DNA from: Bacteroidales bacterium
GTDB taxonomy: Bacteria > Bacteroidota > Bacteroidia > Bacteroidales > Paludibacteraceae
Length of the DNA: 8,021 nucleotides
Assembly (NCBI GenBank): GCA_900769035.1
Contig: CAAGFD010000266.1
Span: 1 to 8,021 of the forward strand
Reading direction: 5' to 3'
Below the pieces are notes generated by a model. The model did not search any database. It was not told where the DNA came from and worked only from the letters and a program-made list of their open reading frames with translations. Below, one piece after another: positions 1 through 6,559 of the stretch (the first letter of the stretch is position 1; every line of letters begins with the position of its first letter). Both the position numbers and the translations under genes were made by a program.

Positions 1-516
1 GCATCGCCTCATATTCCAAGTGCCAACACTGCAATATACTACCCTACGACAGGCATTTTAGGAGAACTTGGTTATTTAAATATCGGTGTTGGATACCCTC
101 TACCCTTTCAAACTGTTGGAGCTCCTTGGATTAATGGAGATTCATTGGCTTATTATTTAAATAACAAGAATTTAAAAGGCGTTATTTTCCGTTCTATATA
201 TTACAAACCATTTTATTCAACCTTCAGTGGAGAATTATGTGGCGGAGTACAAATATACATTACCGATTATAATGAATGCCGATTAACCGAAATTCAGTTT
301 ATTATAATGGAAGTACTAAATGAGATGTATCCGGACAAAGCTACATTTAAGAATGCCAATACAAAAAGATATAATATGTTTGACAAAGTATGTGGAACGG
401 ACTATATCAGAAAGCATTTCAGTATCAACCATAAATGGTCGGATATTAATGAATATTTTAAAAAAGACGAAGAAGCTTATCTTAATATTTCCAAGAAATA
501 CTATCTATACGAATAA
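1..516 (+). CDS. DUF1343 / NamZ-like exo-beta-N-acetylmuramidase, C-terminal part (5' truncated)
   Basis: The reading frame is open from base 1 and ends at TAA 514-516, leaving 171 residues. The true start lies upstream of the window, and the TTG at 145 is internal rather than a start. Visible family-like blocks are SPHIPSANTA at fragment residues 2-11, the run YPTTGILGELG just after it, VGAPWI near residue 40, KPFY at about 69-72, ELCGGVQIYITD at about 78-89 and FDKVCGTDYIRK at about 127-138. These match my recollection of the C-terminal half of DUF1343 proteins (YbbC/NamZ, glycoside hydrolase family 171). Characterised members remove N-acetylmuramic acid from the non-reducing end of peptidoglycan fragments during cell-wall recycling. 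Members are often exported, but the N-terminus is not visible here. The gene overlaps the downstream ClC gene by one base, so the two are probably co-translated. Family assignment is strong; the exact substrate is inferred. Confidence 0.85.
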   Translation, partial: ASPHIPSANTAIYYPTTGILGELGYLNIGVGYPLPFQTVGAPWINGDSLAYYLNNKNLKGVIFRSIYYKPFYSTFSGELCGGVQIYITDYNECRLTEIQFIIMEVLNEMYPDKATFKNANTKRYNMFDKVCGTDYIRKHFSINHKWSDINEYFKKDEEAYLNISKKYYLYE

Positions 517-518
517 TG
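514..518 (+). other. TAATG stop-start overlap (translational coupling site)
   Basis: The TAA stop of the NamZ-like gene (514-516) shares its last A with the ATG of the ClC gene (516-518). No Shine-Dalgarno-like purine run precedes the ATG. Start of ClC translation therefore most likely depends on ribosomes terminating on the upstream gene. The overlap is read directly; coupling is inference. Confidence 0.7.
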
Positions 519-2312
519 AAGAAGATAGACACAACAAAAATAAACGACATTTATTCGTCCATACTTCATTGGAGAGAAGCTCATATTAAGGAGAAGCAAT
601 TTATCATTATTCTGTCGTTTGTAACAGGACTCGGATGCGCATTAGCTGCATTAATATTAAAAAGTGCCATTCATCTGATTCAAAACTTTGTCACATCAAT
701 GATTGGAGATGATAAATTGAATTACTGGTACTTAGCATTTCCTATTGTCGGAATTGCATTAGGCTCAATGTATGTAAGATACATTGTCAAAGACGACATA
801 TCACATGGAGTAACAAAAATATTGTTCGCTATATCACAACATAAAGCCATTATTAAACTGCACAACTGTTGGAGTTCTGTAATAGCATCTAGTGTTACAA
901 TCGGGTTTGGCGGATCGGTAGGAGCTGAAGCACCTATAGTATTAACCGGTTCGGCAATTGGATCCAATTTAGGGCAGTTATTCAAATTAGACCAAAAAAC
1001 ATTGATGCTTTTAGTTGGTTGTGGTGCAGCCGGTGCAATCGGAGGTATTTTTAAAGCACCAATAGCCGGAGTTACATTTGTACTTGAAGTGCTTTTAATA
1101 GACTTAACGATGACATCAATAGCACCGTTATTAATCAGTTCTGTAACGGCAACATCATTCTCATATCTCTTTATGGGAAGCGGAGTGATGTTTAATTTTG
1201 ACTCATTTACCCCATTCGAACTTAAAAGAATTCCTTATTTAATTATATTGGGAATAATATGCGGATTAGTATCTTTATATTTTACAAGAGGAGTAAACGC
1301 ATTAGAAGGAATCTTTAAAAAGGTAAAGAAGCCATATCAAAAAATATTATTGGGAGGTATAACCTTAAGTATATTAATCTTTTTCTTTCCACCATTATAC
1401 GGAGAGGGATATGATACTATATCCCAATTATTATCAGGAGAATGTAGCAATCTTTTCAACCAATCTTTGCTGTACAACTTCCGCACTGAGCATTGGGCTA
1501 TCTTATTATATTTATCATTAATAGTATTTTTCAAAATAGTAGCAACCACAGCTACAAATGGAGGAGGAGGTACAGGAGGTATATTTGCGCCAAGTCTTTT
1601 TATGGGGTGCTTAACCGGATATATTGTTGCAGAAATATTTAATTTAATTGGATTTAACATACCATATGCTAACTTTGCATTTGCAGGAATGGCAGGGCTT
1701 ATGAGTGGAGTGATGCATGCACCATTAACCGGAACATTTTTGATTGCAGAACTAACCGGAGGTTATGATTTATTTATGACGCTGATGATTACATCTGTAA
1801 TAGCATATCTCACTATTGTACTATTTGAACCTCACAGCCTATATGCAATGCGATTGGCACAAAAAGGAGAATTACTGACACATCATAAAGACCGTTCCGT
1901 ACTTACACTTTTAAAAATGGATAATCTCATTGAAACGGATTTATCTATTGTATATCCCGAAATGACGTTAGGAGAATTGGTAAAAGTAATATCAAAAAGT
2001 AATAGAAATATATTTCCGGTAGTTGAACACGACACCAACAAATTAGTTGGAATAGTATCACTTGATGAAGTACGTAATATAATGTTTCGACCTAATTTAT
2101 ATGATAGATTTACAGTAAGGAAACTGATGAATTTACCAACGGCAAAAATACCAATAAACACGTCGATGGATAAAGTAATGGATATTTTTGAGAATACCGG
2201 AGCGTGGAATTTGCCTGTAATAGATGCAGAAGGAAAATATTTAGGCTTCGTATCTAAATCAAAAATATTTAATTCATATAGGAAAGTACTCGTACATTTC
2301 TCTGAAGAATAA
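516..2312 (+). CDS. ClC-family chloride channel/transporter with C-terminal CBS pair
   Basis: The 598-residue inner-membrane protein has a ClC core at about residues 25-450 and two CBS domains at about 465-525 and 533-590. ClC proteins form dimers with one anion pathway per subunit and work either as Cl-/H+ antiporters or as channels. The selectivity-filter regions can be placed: SHGVT (96-100) stands where E. coli ClC has GSGIP, GAEAP (136-140) where it has GREGP, and GGIFAP (354-359) matches GxFxP. E138 is the gating glutamate and Y443, in SLYAMRLAQKG, matches the central pore tyrosine. The position of the internal proton glutamate (E203 in E. coli) is V192, directly after E191. The CBS pair may bind nucleotides and gate transport; this is family knowledge, not shown here. 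The ATG at 516 is the first start in frame and overlaps the upstream stop. No terminator follows before the next promoter. Family call is very secure; channel versus antiporter is open. Confidence 0.95.
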   Translation: MKKIDTTKINDIYSSILHWREAHIKEKQFIIILSFVTGLGCALAALILKSAIHLIQNFVTSMIGDDKLNYWYLAFPIVGIALGSMYVRYIVKDDISHGVTKILFAISQHKAIIKLHNCWSSVIASSVTIGFGGSVGAEAPIVLTGSAIGSNLGQLFKLDQKTLMLLVGCGAAGAIGGIFKAPIAGVTFVLEVLLIDLTMTSIAPLLISSVTATSFSYLFMGSGVMFNFDSFTPFELKRIPYLIILGIICGLVSLYFTRGVNALEGIFKKVKKPYQKILLGGITLSILIFFFPPLYGEGYDTISQLLSGECSNLFNQSLLYNFRTEHWAILLYLSLIVFFKIVATTATNGGGGTGGIFAPSLFMGCLTGYIVAEIFNLIGFNIPYANFAFAGMAGLMSGVMHAPLTGTFLIAELTGGYDLFMTLMITSVIAYLTIVLFEPHSLYAMRLAQKGELLTHHKDRSVLTLLKMDNLIETDLSIVYPEMTLGELVKVISKSNRNIFPVVEHDTNKLVGIVSLDEVRNIMFRPNLYDRFTVRKLMNLPTAKIPINTSMDKVMDIFENTGAWNLPVIDAEGKYLGFVSKSKIFNSYRKVLVHFSEE

Positions 2313-2317
2313 AGGTA

Positions 2318-2349
2318 GTTGTGAGAAACAAAAAAAATCACTAACTTTG
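2318..2349 (+). promoter_or_regulatory. Bacteroidota-type promoter for the MFS gene
   Basis: TAACTTTG at 2342-2349 is an exact match to the Bacteroidota -7 element TAnnTTTG. GTTG at 2318-2321 fits the -33 element (TTG core), with a 20-base spacer, inside the usual 19-21. Transcription would begin near 2355, giving an AT-rich leader of roughly 28 bases before ATG 2383. This suggests the MFS gene can be transcribed separately from the ClC gene. Motif match is seen directly; activity is inferred. Confidence 0.75.
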
Positions 2350-2382
2350 CAGATGAAGCATATTAACTAAAATACTAAATAA

Positions 2383-3774
2383 ATGACTGAAAAATTACAA
2401 GCCACTTTACGTGATTCCTTTGTTGCCCGTTGGGCGGCACTGATTCTCATCGCACTGATGATGTTTTTCGCCTATATGTTTGTAGATGTTATGTCTCCAC
2501 TTCAATCAATGATTGAACAAGGACGAGGATGGACACCAAACACATTTGGCACATATGCAGCGTCAGAATATTTTCTGAACGTATGCGGCTTTTTAATTCT
2601 TGCCGGTATTATTTTGGATAAAATGGGTATCAGATTTACCGGTATATTATCTGCGTCACTCATGGTATTGGGTGCAAGTATCAAATTTATAGGTATTTCT
2701 GAATGGTTTCAAACCACAGAATTATGCAATTGGTTGAACTCTTGGTGGATAGACCTTCCTGGAAACGCAAAATTAGCATGTCTTGGATTTATGATTTTTG
2801 GATGTGGTTGCGAAATGGCAGGTATAACAGTTTCTCGTGCCATTGCCAAATGGTTTGCAGGCAAAGAGATGGCTCTTGCAATGGGTCTTGAAATGGCAAT
2901 TGCCAGACTCGGAGTATTTGCAGTATTCTGGATATCACCTATTATTGCAAATGGTTCATTATTTGGAGGTGGAGTACCTGCTTCTGTAGCATTCTGTACC
3001 GTACTATTACTCATCGGTTTGATTAACTTTATCGTTTTCTCTATTATGGACAAAACACTTGATAAACAAGCAGATACAGTAGAGAATTCTTCAGAAGACG
3101 ATGAATTCAAATTCAGCGATATAGGAAAAATATTTAGTAGCAAGATGTTTTGGATTATTGCATTACTTTGTGTGCTTTACTATTCTGCAATCTTCCCATT
3201 CCAAAGATATTCAACAAATTTTTTGGAATGCACTCTTAATATCCCTGCAAGCGAAGCATCACAACTTTTCAGTTGGTTCCCAATCTTAGCAATGATTCTC
3301 ACTCCATTCTTAGGATCATTTATTGATTATAAAGGAAAAGGTGCTTCAATGCTTATGTATGGAGCACTTATAATGATAATTTGTCACCTTTCTTTTGCAT
3401 TCCTATTGCCTGCATTTCCAAGCAAATGGCTTGCTCTATGTATAATTGTTATTCTTGGTGTTTCCTTCTCATTGGTTCCAGCAGCTTTATGGCCAAGTGT
3501 TCCAAAAGTAATAGATGGCAAGATACTCGGTAGTGCATATGCGCTAATCTTTTGGATACAAAATATTGGACTCTGTTTCGTACCAAAAATAATCGGTAAC
3601 GTTTTATCTGCAACTAATACAAGTAACATTGAGAATGGGCTTCCATACGACTACACAACGTGTATGATAATATTTGCATCATTTGGTGTAATAGCATTCA
3701 TTCTCGGTATACTATTAAAAATTGAAGATAAGAAAAAAGGCTACGGACTAGAACTTCCAAACGTAACAAAATAG
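2383..3774 (+). CDS. Major facilitator superfamily (MFS) transporter, substrate unknown
   Basis: The 463-residue protein shows about twelve hydrophobic segments in two halves, typical of an MFS secondary transporter in the inner membrane. The loop after the second segment carries motif A as GIILDKMGIRFTG (residues 75-87). A degenerate second copy, GSFIDYKGKG (311-320), marks the start of the C-terminal half. The halves are joined by a hydrophilic, acidic linker at about 223-250 (DKTLDKQAD, SSEDDEF). The N-terminus up to about residue 16 is cytoplasmic. Similar proteins are common in Bacteroidales and usually carry only a generic MFS label; I cannot name a substrate, and neighbours give no clear hint. 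It has its own promoter at 2318-2349 and its own terminator at 3787-3825, so it is likely a single-gene unit. ATG 2383 is chosen because it fits the promoter spacing and the next ATG lies well inside the first membrane segment. Confidence 0.92.
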   Translation: MTEKLQATLRDSFVARWAALILIALMMFFAYMFVDVMSPLQSMIEQGRGWTPNTFGTYAASEYFLNVCGFLILAGIILDKMGIRFTGILSASLMVLGASIKFIGISEWFQTTELCNWLNSWWIDLPGNAKLACLGFMIFGCGCEMAGITVSRAIAKWFAGKEMALAMGLEMAIARLGVFAVFWISPIIANGSLFGGGVPASVAFCTVLLLIGLINFIVFSIMDKTLDKQADTVENSSEDDEFKFSDIGKIFSSKMFWIIALLCVLYYSAIFPFQRYSTNFLECTLNIPASEASQLFSWFPILAMILTPFLGSFIDYKGKGASMLMYGALIMIICHLSFAFLLPAFPSKWLALCIIVILGVSFSLVPAALWPSVPKVIDGKILGSAYALIFWIQNIGLCFVPKIIGNVLSATNTSNIENGLPYDYTTCMIIFASFGVIAFILGILLKIEDKKKGYGLELPNVTK

Positions 3775-3786
3775 TACAATATTATA

Positions 3787-3825
3787 GCTCACAGCACTTT
3801 GAACGGTGCTGTGAGCACAATTTTT
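3787..3825 (+). terminator. Rho-independent terminator after the MFS gene
   Basis: GCTCACAGCAC (3787-3797) and GTGCTGTGAGC (3806-3816) form a perfect 11-bp stem with seven G-C pairs and an 8-base loop TTTGAACG. A short ACAA spacer then leads to TTTTT at 3821-3825, followed by ATT. The stem starts 12 bases after the MFS stop codon. It ends only 20 bases before the ATG of the next gene, which raises the question of where that gene's transcript starts. Confidence 0.88.
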
Positions 3826-3836
3826 ATTAAATCAAC

Positions 3837-4550
3837 ATGAAAGCAGCCCTTTATCTTATACCAACTGTGTTAAGCGAAACACCTTTAGACCATGTATTAC
3901 CGAACGGAAATACAAACATTATAAGTTCGTTAAAAATTTTTATCGTTGAAAACATCCGTACGGCAAGACGTTTTTTAAAACAAGTAGATAAGGGAATAAA
4001 TATTGATGAATTACAATTTTTTGAACTTAACAAACACACAGACCCTACAATTATAGGAACTTACCTTAAACCATTAGAAAAAGGGTTTAGCATAGGTATA
4101 ATATCAGAAGCCGGTTGCCCTGCAATAGCAGACCCTGGAGCAGATATTGTATCGATAGCACAAGAAAAAAACATAAAAGTAGTGCCATTAGTAGGTCCTT
4201 CAAGCATTCTATTATCTTTGATGGCAAGTGGCTTTAATGGACAATCGTTTGCATTTAACGGATATCTTCCGATAGATAAAAACGAACGTATAAACACATT
4301 AAAAAGATTCGAGAAAAAAATATTCTCAGAGAGTCAAACCCAAATCTTTATAGAAACGCCATACAGAAATGTTCAATTAGTGGAAGACATTTGTAAAACG
4401 TTGAACGACAATATAAAACTATGTATTGCAGTTGATATTACTTCTGACTCTGAAATAATAAAAACAAAAACTATACGACAATGGAAATCAACAATAGATA
4501 GTATAGGTACTATACATAAAAAGCCTACTATCTTTTTATTATATAAATAA
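3837..4550 (+). CDS. RsmI-like SAM-dependent methyltransferase (tetrapyrrole methylase fold)
   Basis: The 237-residue cytoplasmic protein resembles RsmI, which 2'-O-methylates C1402 of 16S rRNA. Matching blocks are ENIRTARRFL (38-47; RsmI has ED-R-T-R-L), EAGCPAIADPG (91-101; RsmI has DAGTP-ISDPG), VPLVGPSS (116-123), FNGYLP (140-145) and FIETPYRN (171-178). These form the SAM-binding and substrate faces of the fold. Two features separate it from canonical RsmI. The N-terminal strand reads YLIPTVLSETP (6-16) instead of the TPIGNL-type loop, and the protein ends near residue 237, whereas RsmI runs to about 280-290 with a small C-terminal extension. A shorter RsmI-like paralogue is common in Bacteroidota, and its substrate is not known to me. 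It could be an rRNA methyltransferase with another target. It is the first gene of a tight run with fabG, pepT and gcvT. Fold call is firm, substrate open. Confidence 0.85.
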   Translation: MKAALYLIPTVLSETPLDHVLPNGNTNIISSLKIFIVENIRTARRFLKQVDKGINIDELQFFELNKHTDPTIIGTYLKPLEKGFSIGIISEAGCPAIADPGADIVSIAQEKNIKVVPLVGPSSILLSLMASGFNGQSFAFNGYLPIDKNERINTLKRFEKKIFSESQTQIFIETPYRNVQLVEDICKTLNDNIKLCIAVDITSDSEIIKTKTIRQWKSTIDSIGTIHKKPTIFLLYK

Positions 4551-4568
4551 ACTAAAGCATACAATATT

Positions 4569-5315
4569 ATGAAATTATTAGAAGGAAAAACTGCTCTTAT
4601 TACAGGAGCTGCACGCGGTATTGGTAAAGCTATAGCTTTAAAATTTGCATCTGAAGGTTGTAATATAGCATTTACAGACCTCAATATAGATGACAATGCA
4701 CTTAAAACACAATCAGAAATAGAGAGTTTTGGTGTAAAAGCAAAAGGATATGCTTCCAATGCAGCTAACTTTGATGAAACACACAAAGTAGTAGAAGAGA
4801 TTTCTAAAGAATTCGGACGCATTGATATATTAGTAAATAATGCCGGTATTACAAAAGACGGATTAATGATGAGAATGAGTGAAGCACAATGGGATGCAGT
4901 GCTCACTGTAAACTTAAAATCAGCTTTTAACTTCATCCATGCAGTTACACCGATAATGATGAAACAAAGAACCGGGTCTATTATTAATATGAGTTCCGTA
5001 GTGGGAGTTAGTGGAAATGCCGGACAATGCAACTATTCTGCGTCGAAAGCCGGTATGATAGGTTTGGCAAAATCTATTGCCAAAGAAGTTGGTTCAAGAG
5101 GAATCAGAGCGAACTGTATTGCTCCAGGCTTTATTATTACTGATATGACAAATGCATTATCCGATGAAGTTAAAGAGCAATGGGCAAAACAAATTCCATT
5201 ACGCAGAGGAGGAACTCCTGAAGATGTAGCAAATGTAGCAACATTCCTTGCTTCTGATTTATCCAGCTATGTTAGTGGACAAGTTATCCACTGCTGTGGA
5301 GGTATGAATATGTAA
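4569..5315 (+). CDS. fabG: 3-oxoacyl-[acyl-carrier-protein] reductase FabG
   Basis: The 248-residue classical short-chain dehydrogenase/reductase has the usual FabG length. It reduces 3-oxoacyl-ACP to 3-hydroxyacyl-ACP with NADPH in the fatty-acid elongation cycle, in the cytoplasm, normally as a tetramer. The Rossmann nucleotide motif TGAARGIG is at 12-19, NNAG at 90-93, and the catalytic tetrad N115, S143, Y156 and K160 (YSASK) is complete. PGFI-TDMT (186-194) and the GG-MNM C-terminus are also FabG-like. The block ASNAANFDETHKVVEEI (62-78) is wording I associate with Bacteroidales FabG. One oddity is HCCGG (241-245), where family members usually have VDGG, so a conserved aspartate is cysteine (C243). 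The gene starts 18 bases after the methyltransferase stop and ends 19 bases before pepT. Other fab genes are not in the window. A general SDR role is possible but less likely. Confidence 0.93.
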   Translation: MKLLEGKTALITGAARGIGKAIALKFASEGCNIAFTDLNIDDNALKTQSEIESFGVKAKGYASNAANFDETHKVVEEISKEFGRIDILVNNAGITKDGLMMRMSEAQWDAVLTVNLKSAFNFIHAVTPIMMKQRTGSIINMSSVVGVSGNAGQCNYSASKAGMIGLAKSIAKEVGSRGIRANCIAPGFIITDMTNALSDEVKEQWAKQIPLRRGGTPEDVANVATFLASDLSSYVSGQVIHCCGGMNM

Positions 5316-5334
5316 TCCGATAAAAATTAATATC

Positions 5335-6552
5335 ATGAGAAATTTTATTGATAGATTTATTGAATATGTAGGATATGCAACTACATCTGACGAAAACACA
5401 GGAATGACTCCATCCACACCTGGTCAGATGGTATTTGCAAAGCAATTGGTAAAAGAACTGACTTCACTCGGATTAGAAGAAGTAAGCGTAGATGATAACG
5501 GATACGTTATGGCTACTCTACCCTCAAATTGTTCTGAAAAAATACCTACAATTGGTTTTATTGCACACCTCGATACAGCACCTGACTTAAGTGGCAAACA
5601 CGTTAAACCACGCATCGTTAAAAATTATGATGGAGGAGATATTTTCTTGGACGAAGAAAAGCAATATATTCTTTCTCCTACACAATTCCCTGAATTATTA
5701 AAATATAAAGGTCAGGACATAATAGTAACAAATGGACACACTCTATTAGGAGCCGATGATAAAGCCGGAGTAACAGAAATCATATCTGCTGTAGAATATT
5801 TACTAGAGCACCCGGAAATAAAACACGGAAAAGTACGTATTGCATTTACTCCGGACGAAGAAATCGGTCAAGGAGCACATCATTTTGATGTAAAAAAATT
5901 TGGATGTGATTGGGCATACACTATCGACGGTGGTGAAATTGGAGAATTGGAATATGAAAATTTCAATGCTGCCGGAGCAAGCATCATAGTACACGGATGT
6001 AATGTACACCCCGGTTACGCAAAAGGAAAGATGATAAATTCTATCAAAGTAGCCGAAGAATACACTCAAATGATACCTGTAGATGCTCCAGAAAACACAG
6101 AAGGCTACGAAGGTTTTTATCATTTAATTTGCTTTAACGGCACTGTAGAAGAGACAAAAGTAAACTACATTATTCGTGACCATAGTCGTGAATTATTTGA
6201 ACAACGCAAGCAAAAAATGCTTGAATGTGCCAAAGCAATTAACGACAAGTATGGAAAAGAGTTAGTTTCTATAGAGATCAAAGATCAATACTACAATATG
6301 AGAGAAAAGGTAGAACCAGTAAAACATATCGTAGATTTGGCATTTGAAGCAATGAAATTAGCAGGTATTACTCCGAGTGTAAAACCAATCAGAGGAGGCA
6401 CCGATGGAGCACAACTTTCTTTCAAAGGACTTCCTTGTCCAAATATTTTCACAGGAGGACATAACTTCCATGGTAGATACGAGTACATTCCGGTACAATC
6501 TATGGAAAAAGCTATTAATACAATTGTCAATATTATCAAACTAGTAAAATAA
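5335..6552 (+). CDS. pepT: Peptidase T (tripeptide aminopeptidase, M20B)
   Basis: The 405-residue protein is full length for PepT, a cytoplasmic di-zinc aminopeptidase that removes the N-terminal residue from tripeptides. Metal and catalytic residues are all present: H78 with D80 in AHLDTAPD, D141 in GADDKAG (139-145), the catalytic base E175 with ligand E176 in PDEE, D198 in TIDGG, and H379 in GGHNFHG (374-380). These positions agree almost exactly with Salmonella PepT numbering as I remember it. A dimerisation/lid domain, inserted between the two parts of the catalytic domain, spans roughly residues 205-325, including VHPGYAKGKMINS (224-236). RGGTDGAQLS (353-362) is also typical. There is no signal peptide. 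It lies 19 bases after fabG and 7 bases before gcvT in the same transcription unit. The call is secure. Confidence 0.97.
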   Translation: MRNFIDRFIEYVGYATTSDENTGMTPSTPGQMVFAKQLVKELTSLGLEEVSVDDNGYVMATLPSNCSEKIPTIGFIAHLDTAPDLSGKHVKPRIVKNYDGGDIFLDEEKQYILSPTQFPELLKYKGQDIIVTNGHTLLGADDKAGVTEIISAVEYLLEHPEIKHGKVRIAFTPDEEIGQGAHHFDVKKFGCDWAYTIDGGEIGELEYENFNAAGASIIVHGCNVHPGYAKGKMINSIKVAEEYTQMIPVDAPENTEGYEGFYHLICFNGTVEETKVNYIIRDHSRELFEQRKQKMLECAKAINDKYGKELVSIEIKDQYYNMREKVEPVKHIVDLAFEAMKLAGITPSVKPIRGGTDGAQLSFKGLPCPNIFTGGHNFHGRYEYIPVQSMEKAINTIVNIIKLVK

Positions 6553-6559
6553 TAATAAC

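Noticed and set aside
145..147. TTG as the start codon of a small 123-residue protein.
   Set aside because: The same frame is open back to base 1 and the upstream residues (PHIPSANTA, YPTTG) match the DUF1343 family, so this is an internal leucine codon.
2297..2328. TTTCTC / GAGAAA inverted repeat followed by an A-run, possible terminator after the ClC gene.
   Set aside because: The stem is 6 bp with a 20-base loop and is followed by A residues, not T, on the + strand. It also overlaps the MFS promoter.
3794..3801. GCACTTTG in the terminator loop as a -7 element for the methyltransferase gene.
   Set aside because: The conserved TA is replaced by GC and no TTG sits at the right distance upstream.
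4529..4536. TATCTTTT as a -7 promoter element for fabG.
   Set aside because: It misses the final G of TAnnTTTG and has no TTG at 19-21 bases upstream; the tight spacing argues for a shared transcript.
4516..4539. Inverted repeat ATAAAAAG / CTTTTTAT with an 8-base loop near the end of the methyltransferase gene, possible terminator before fabG.
   Set aside because: The 8-bp stem has only one G-C pair, lies inside the coding sequence and has no separate T-tract. The fabG start follows in 30 bases, so it looks like a chance feature of AT-rich sequence.
4373..5032. Long minus-strand open frame of 219 codons across the methyltransferase/fabG boundary.
   Set aside because: It lies opposite two well-recognised genes, resembles no family I know and has no start context; it is a shadow frame. 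The other minus-strand frames are rejected for the same reason.
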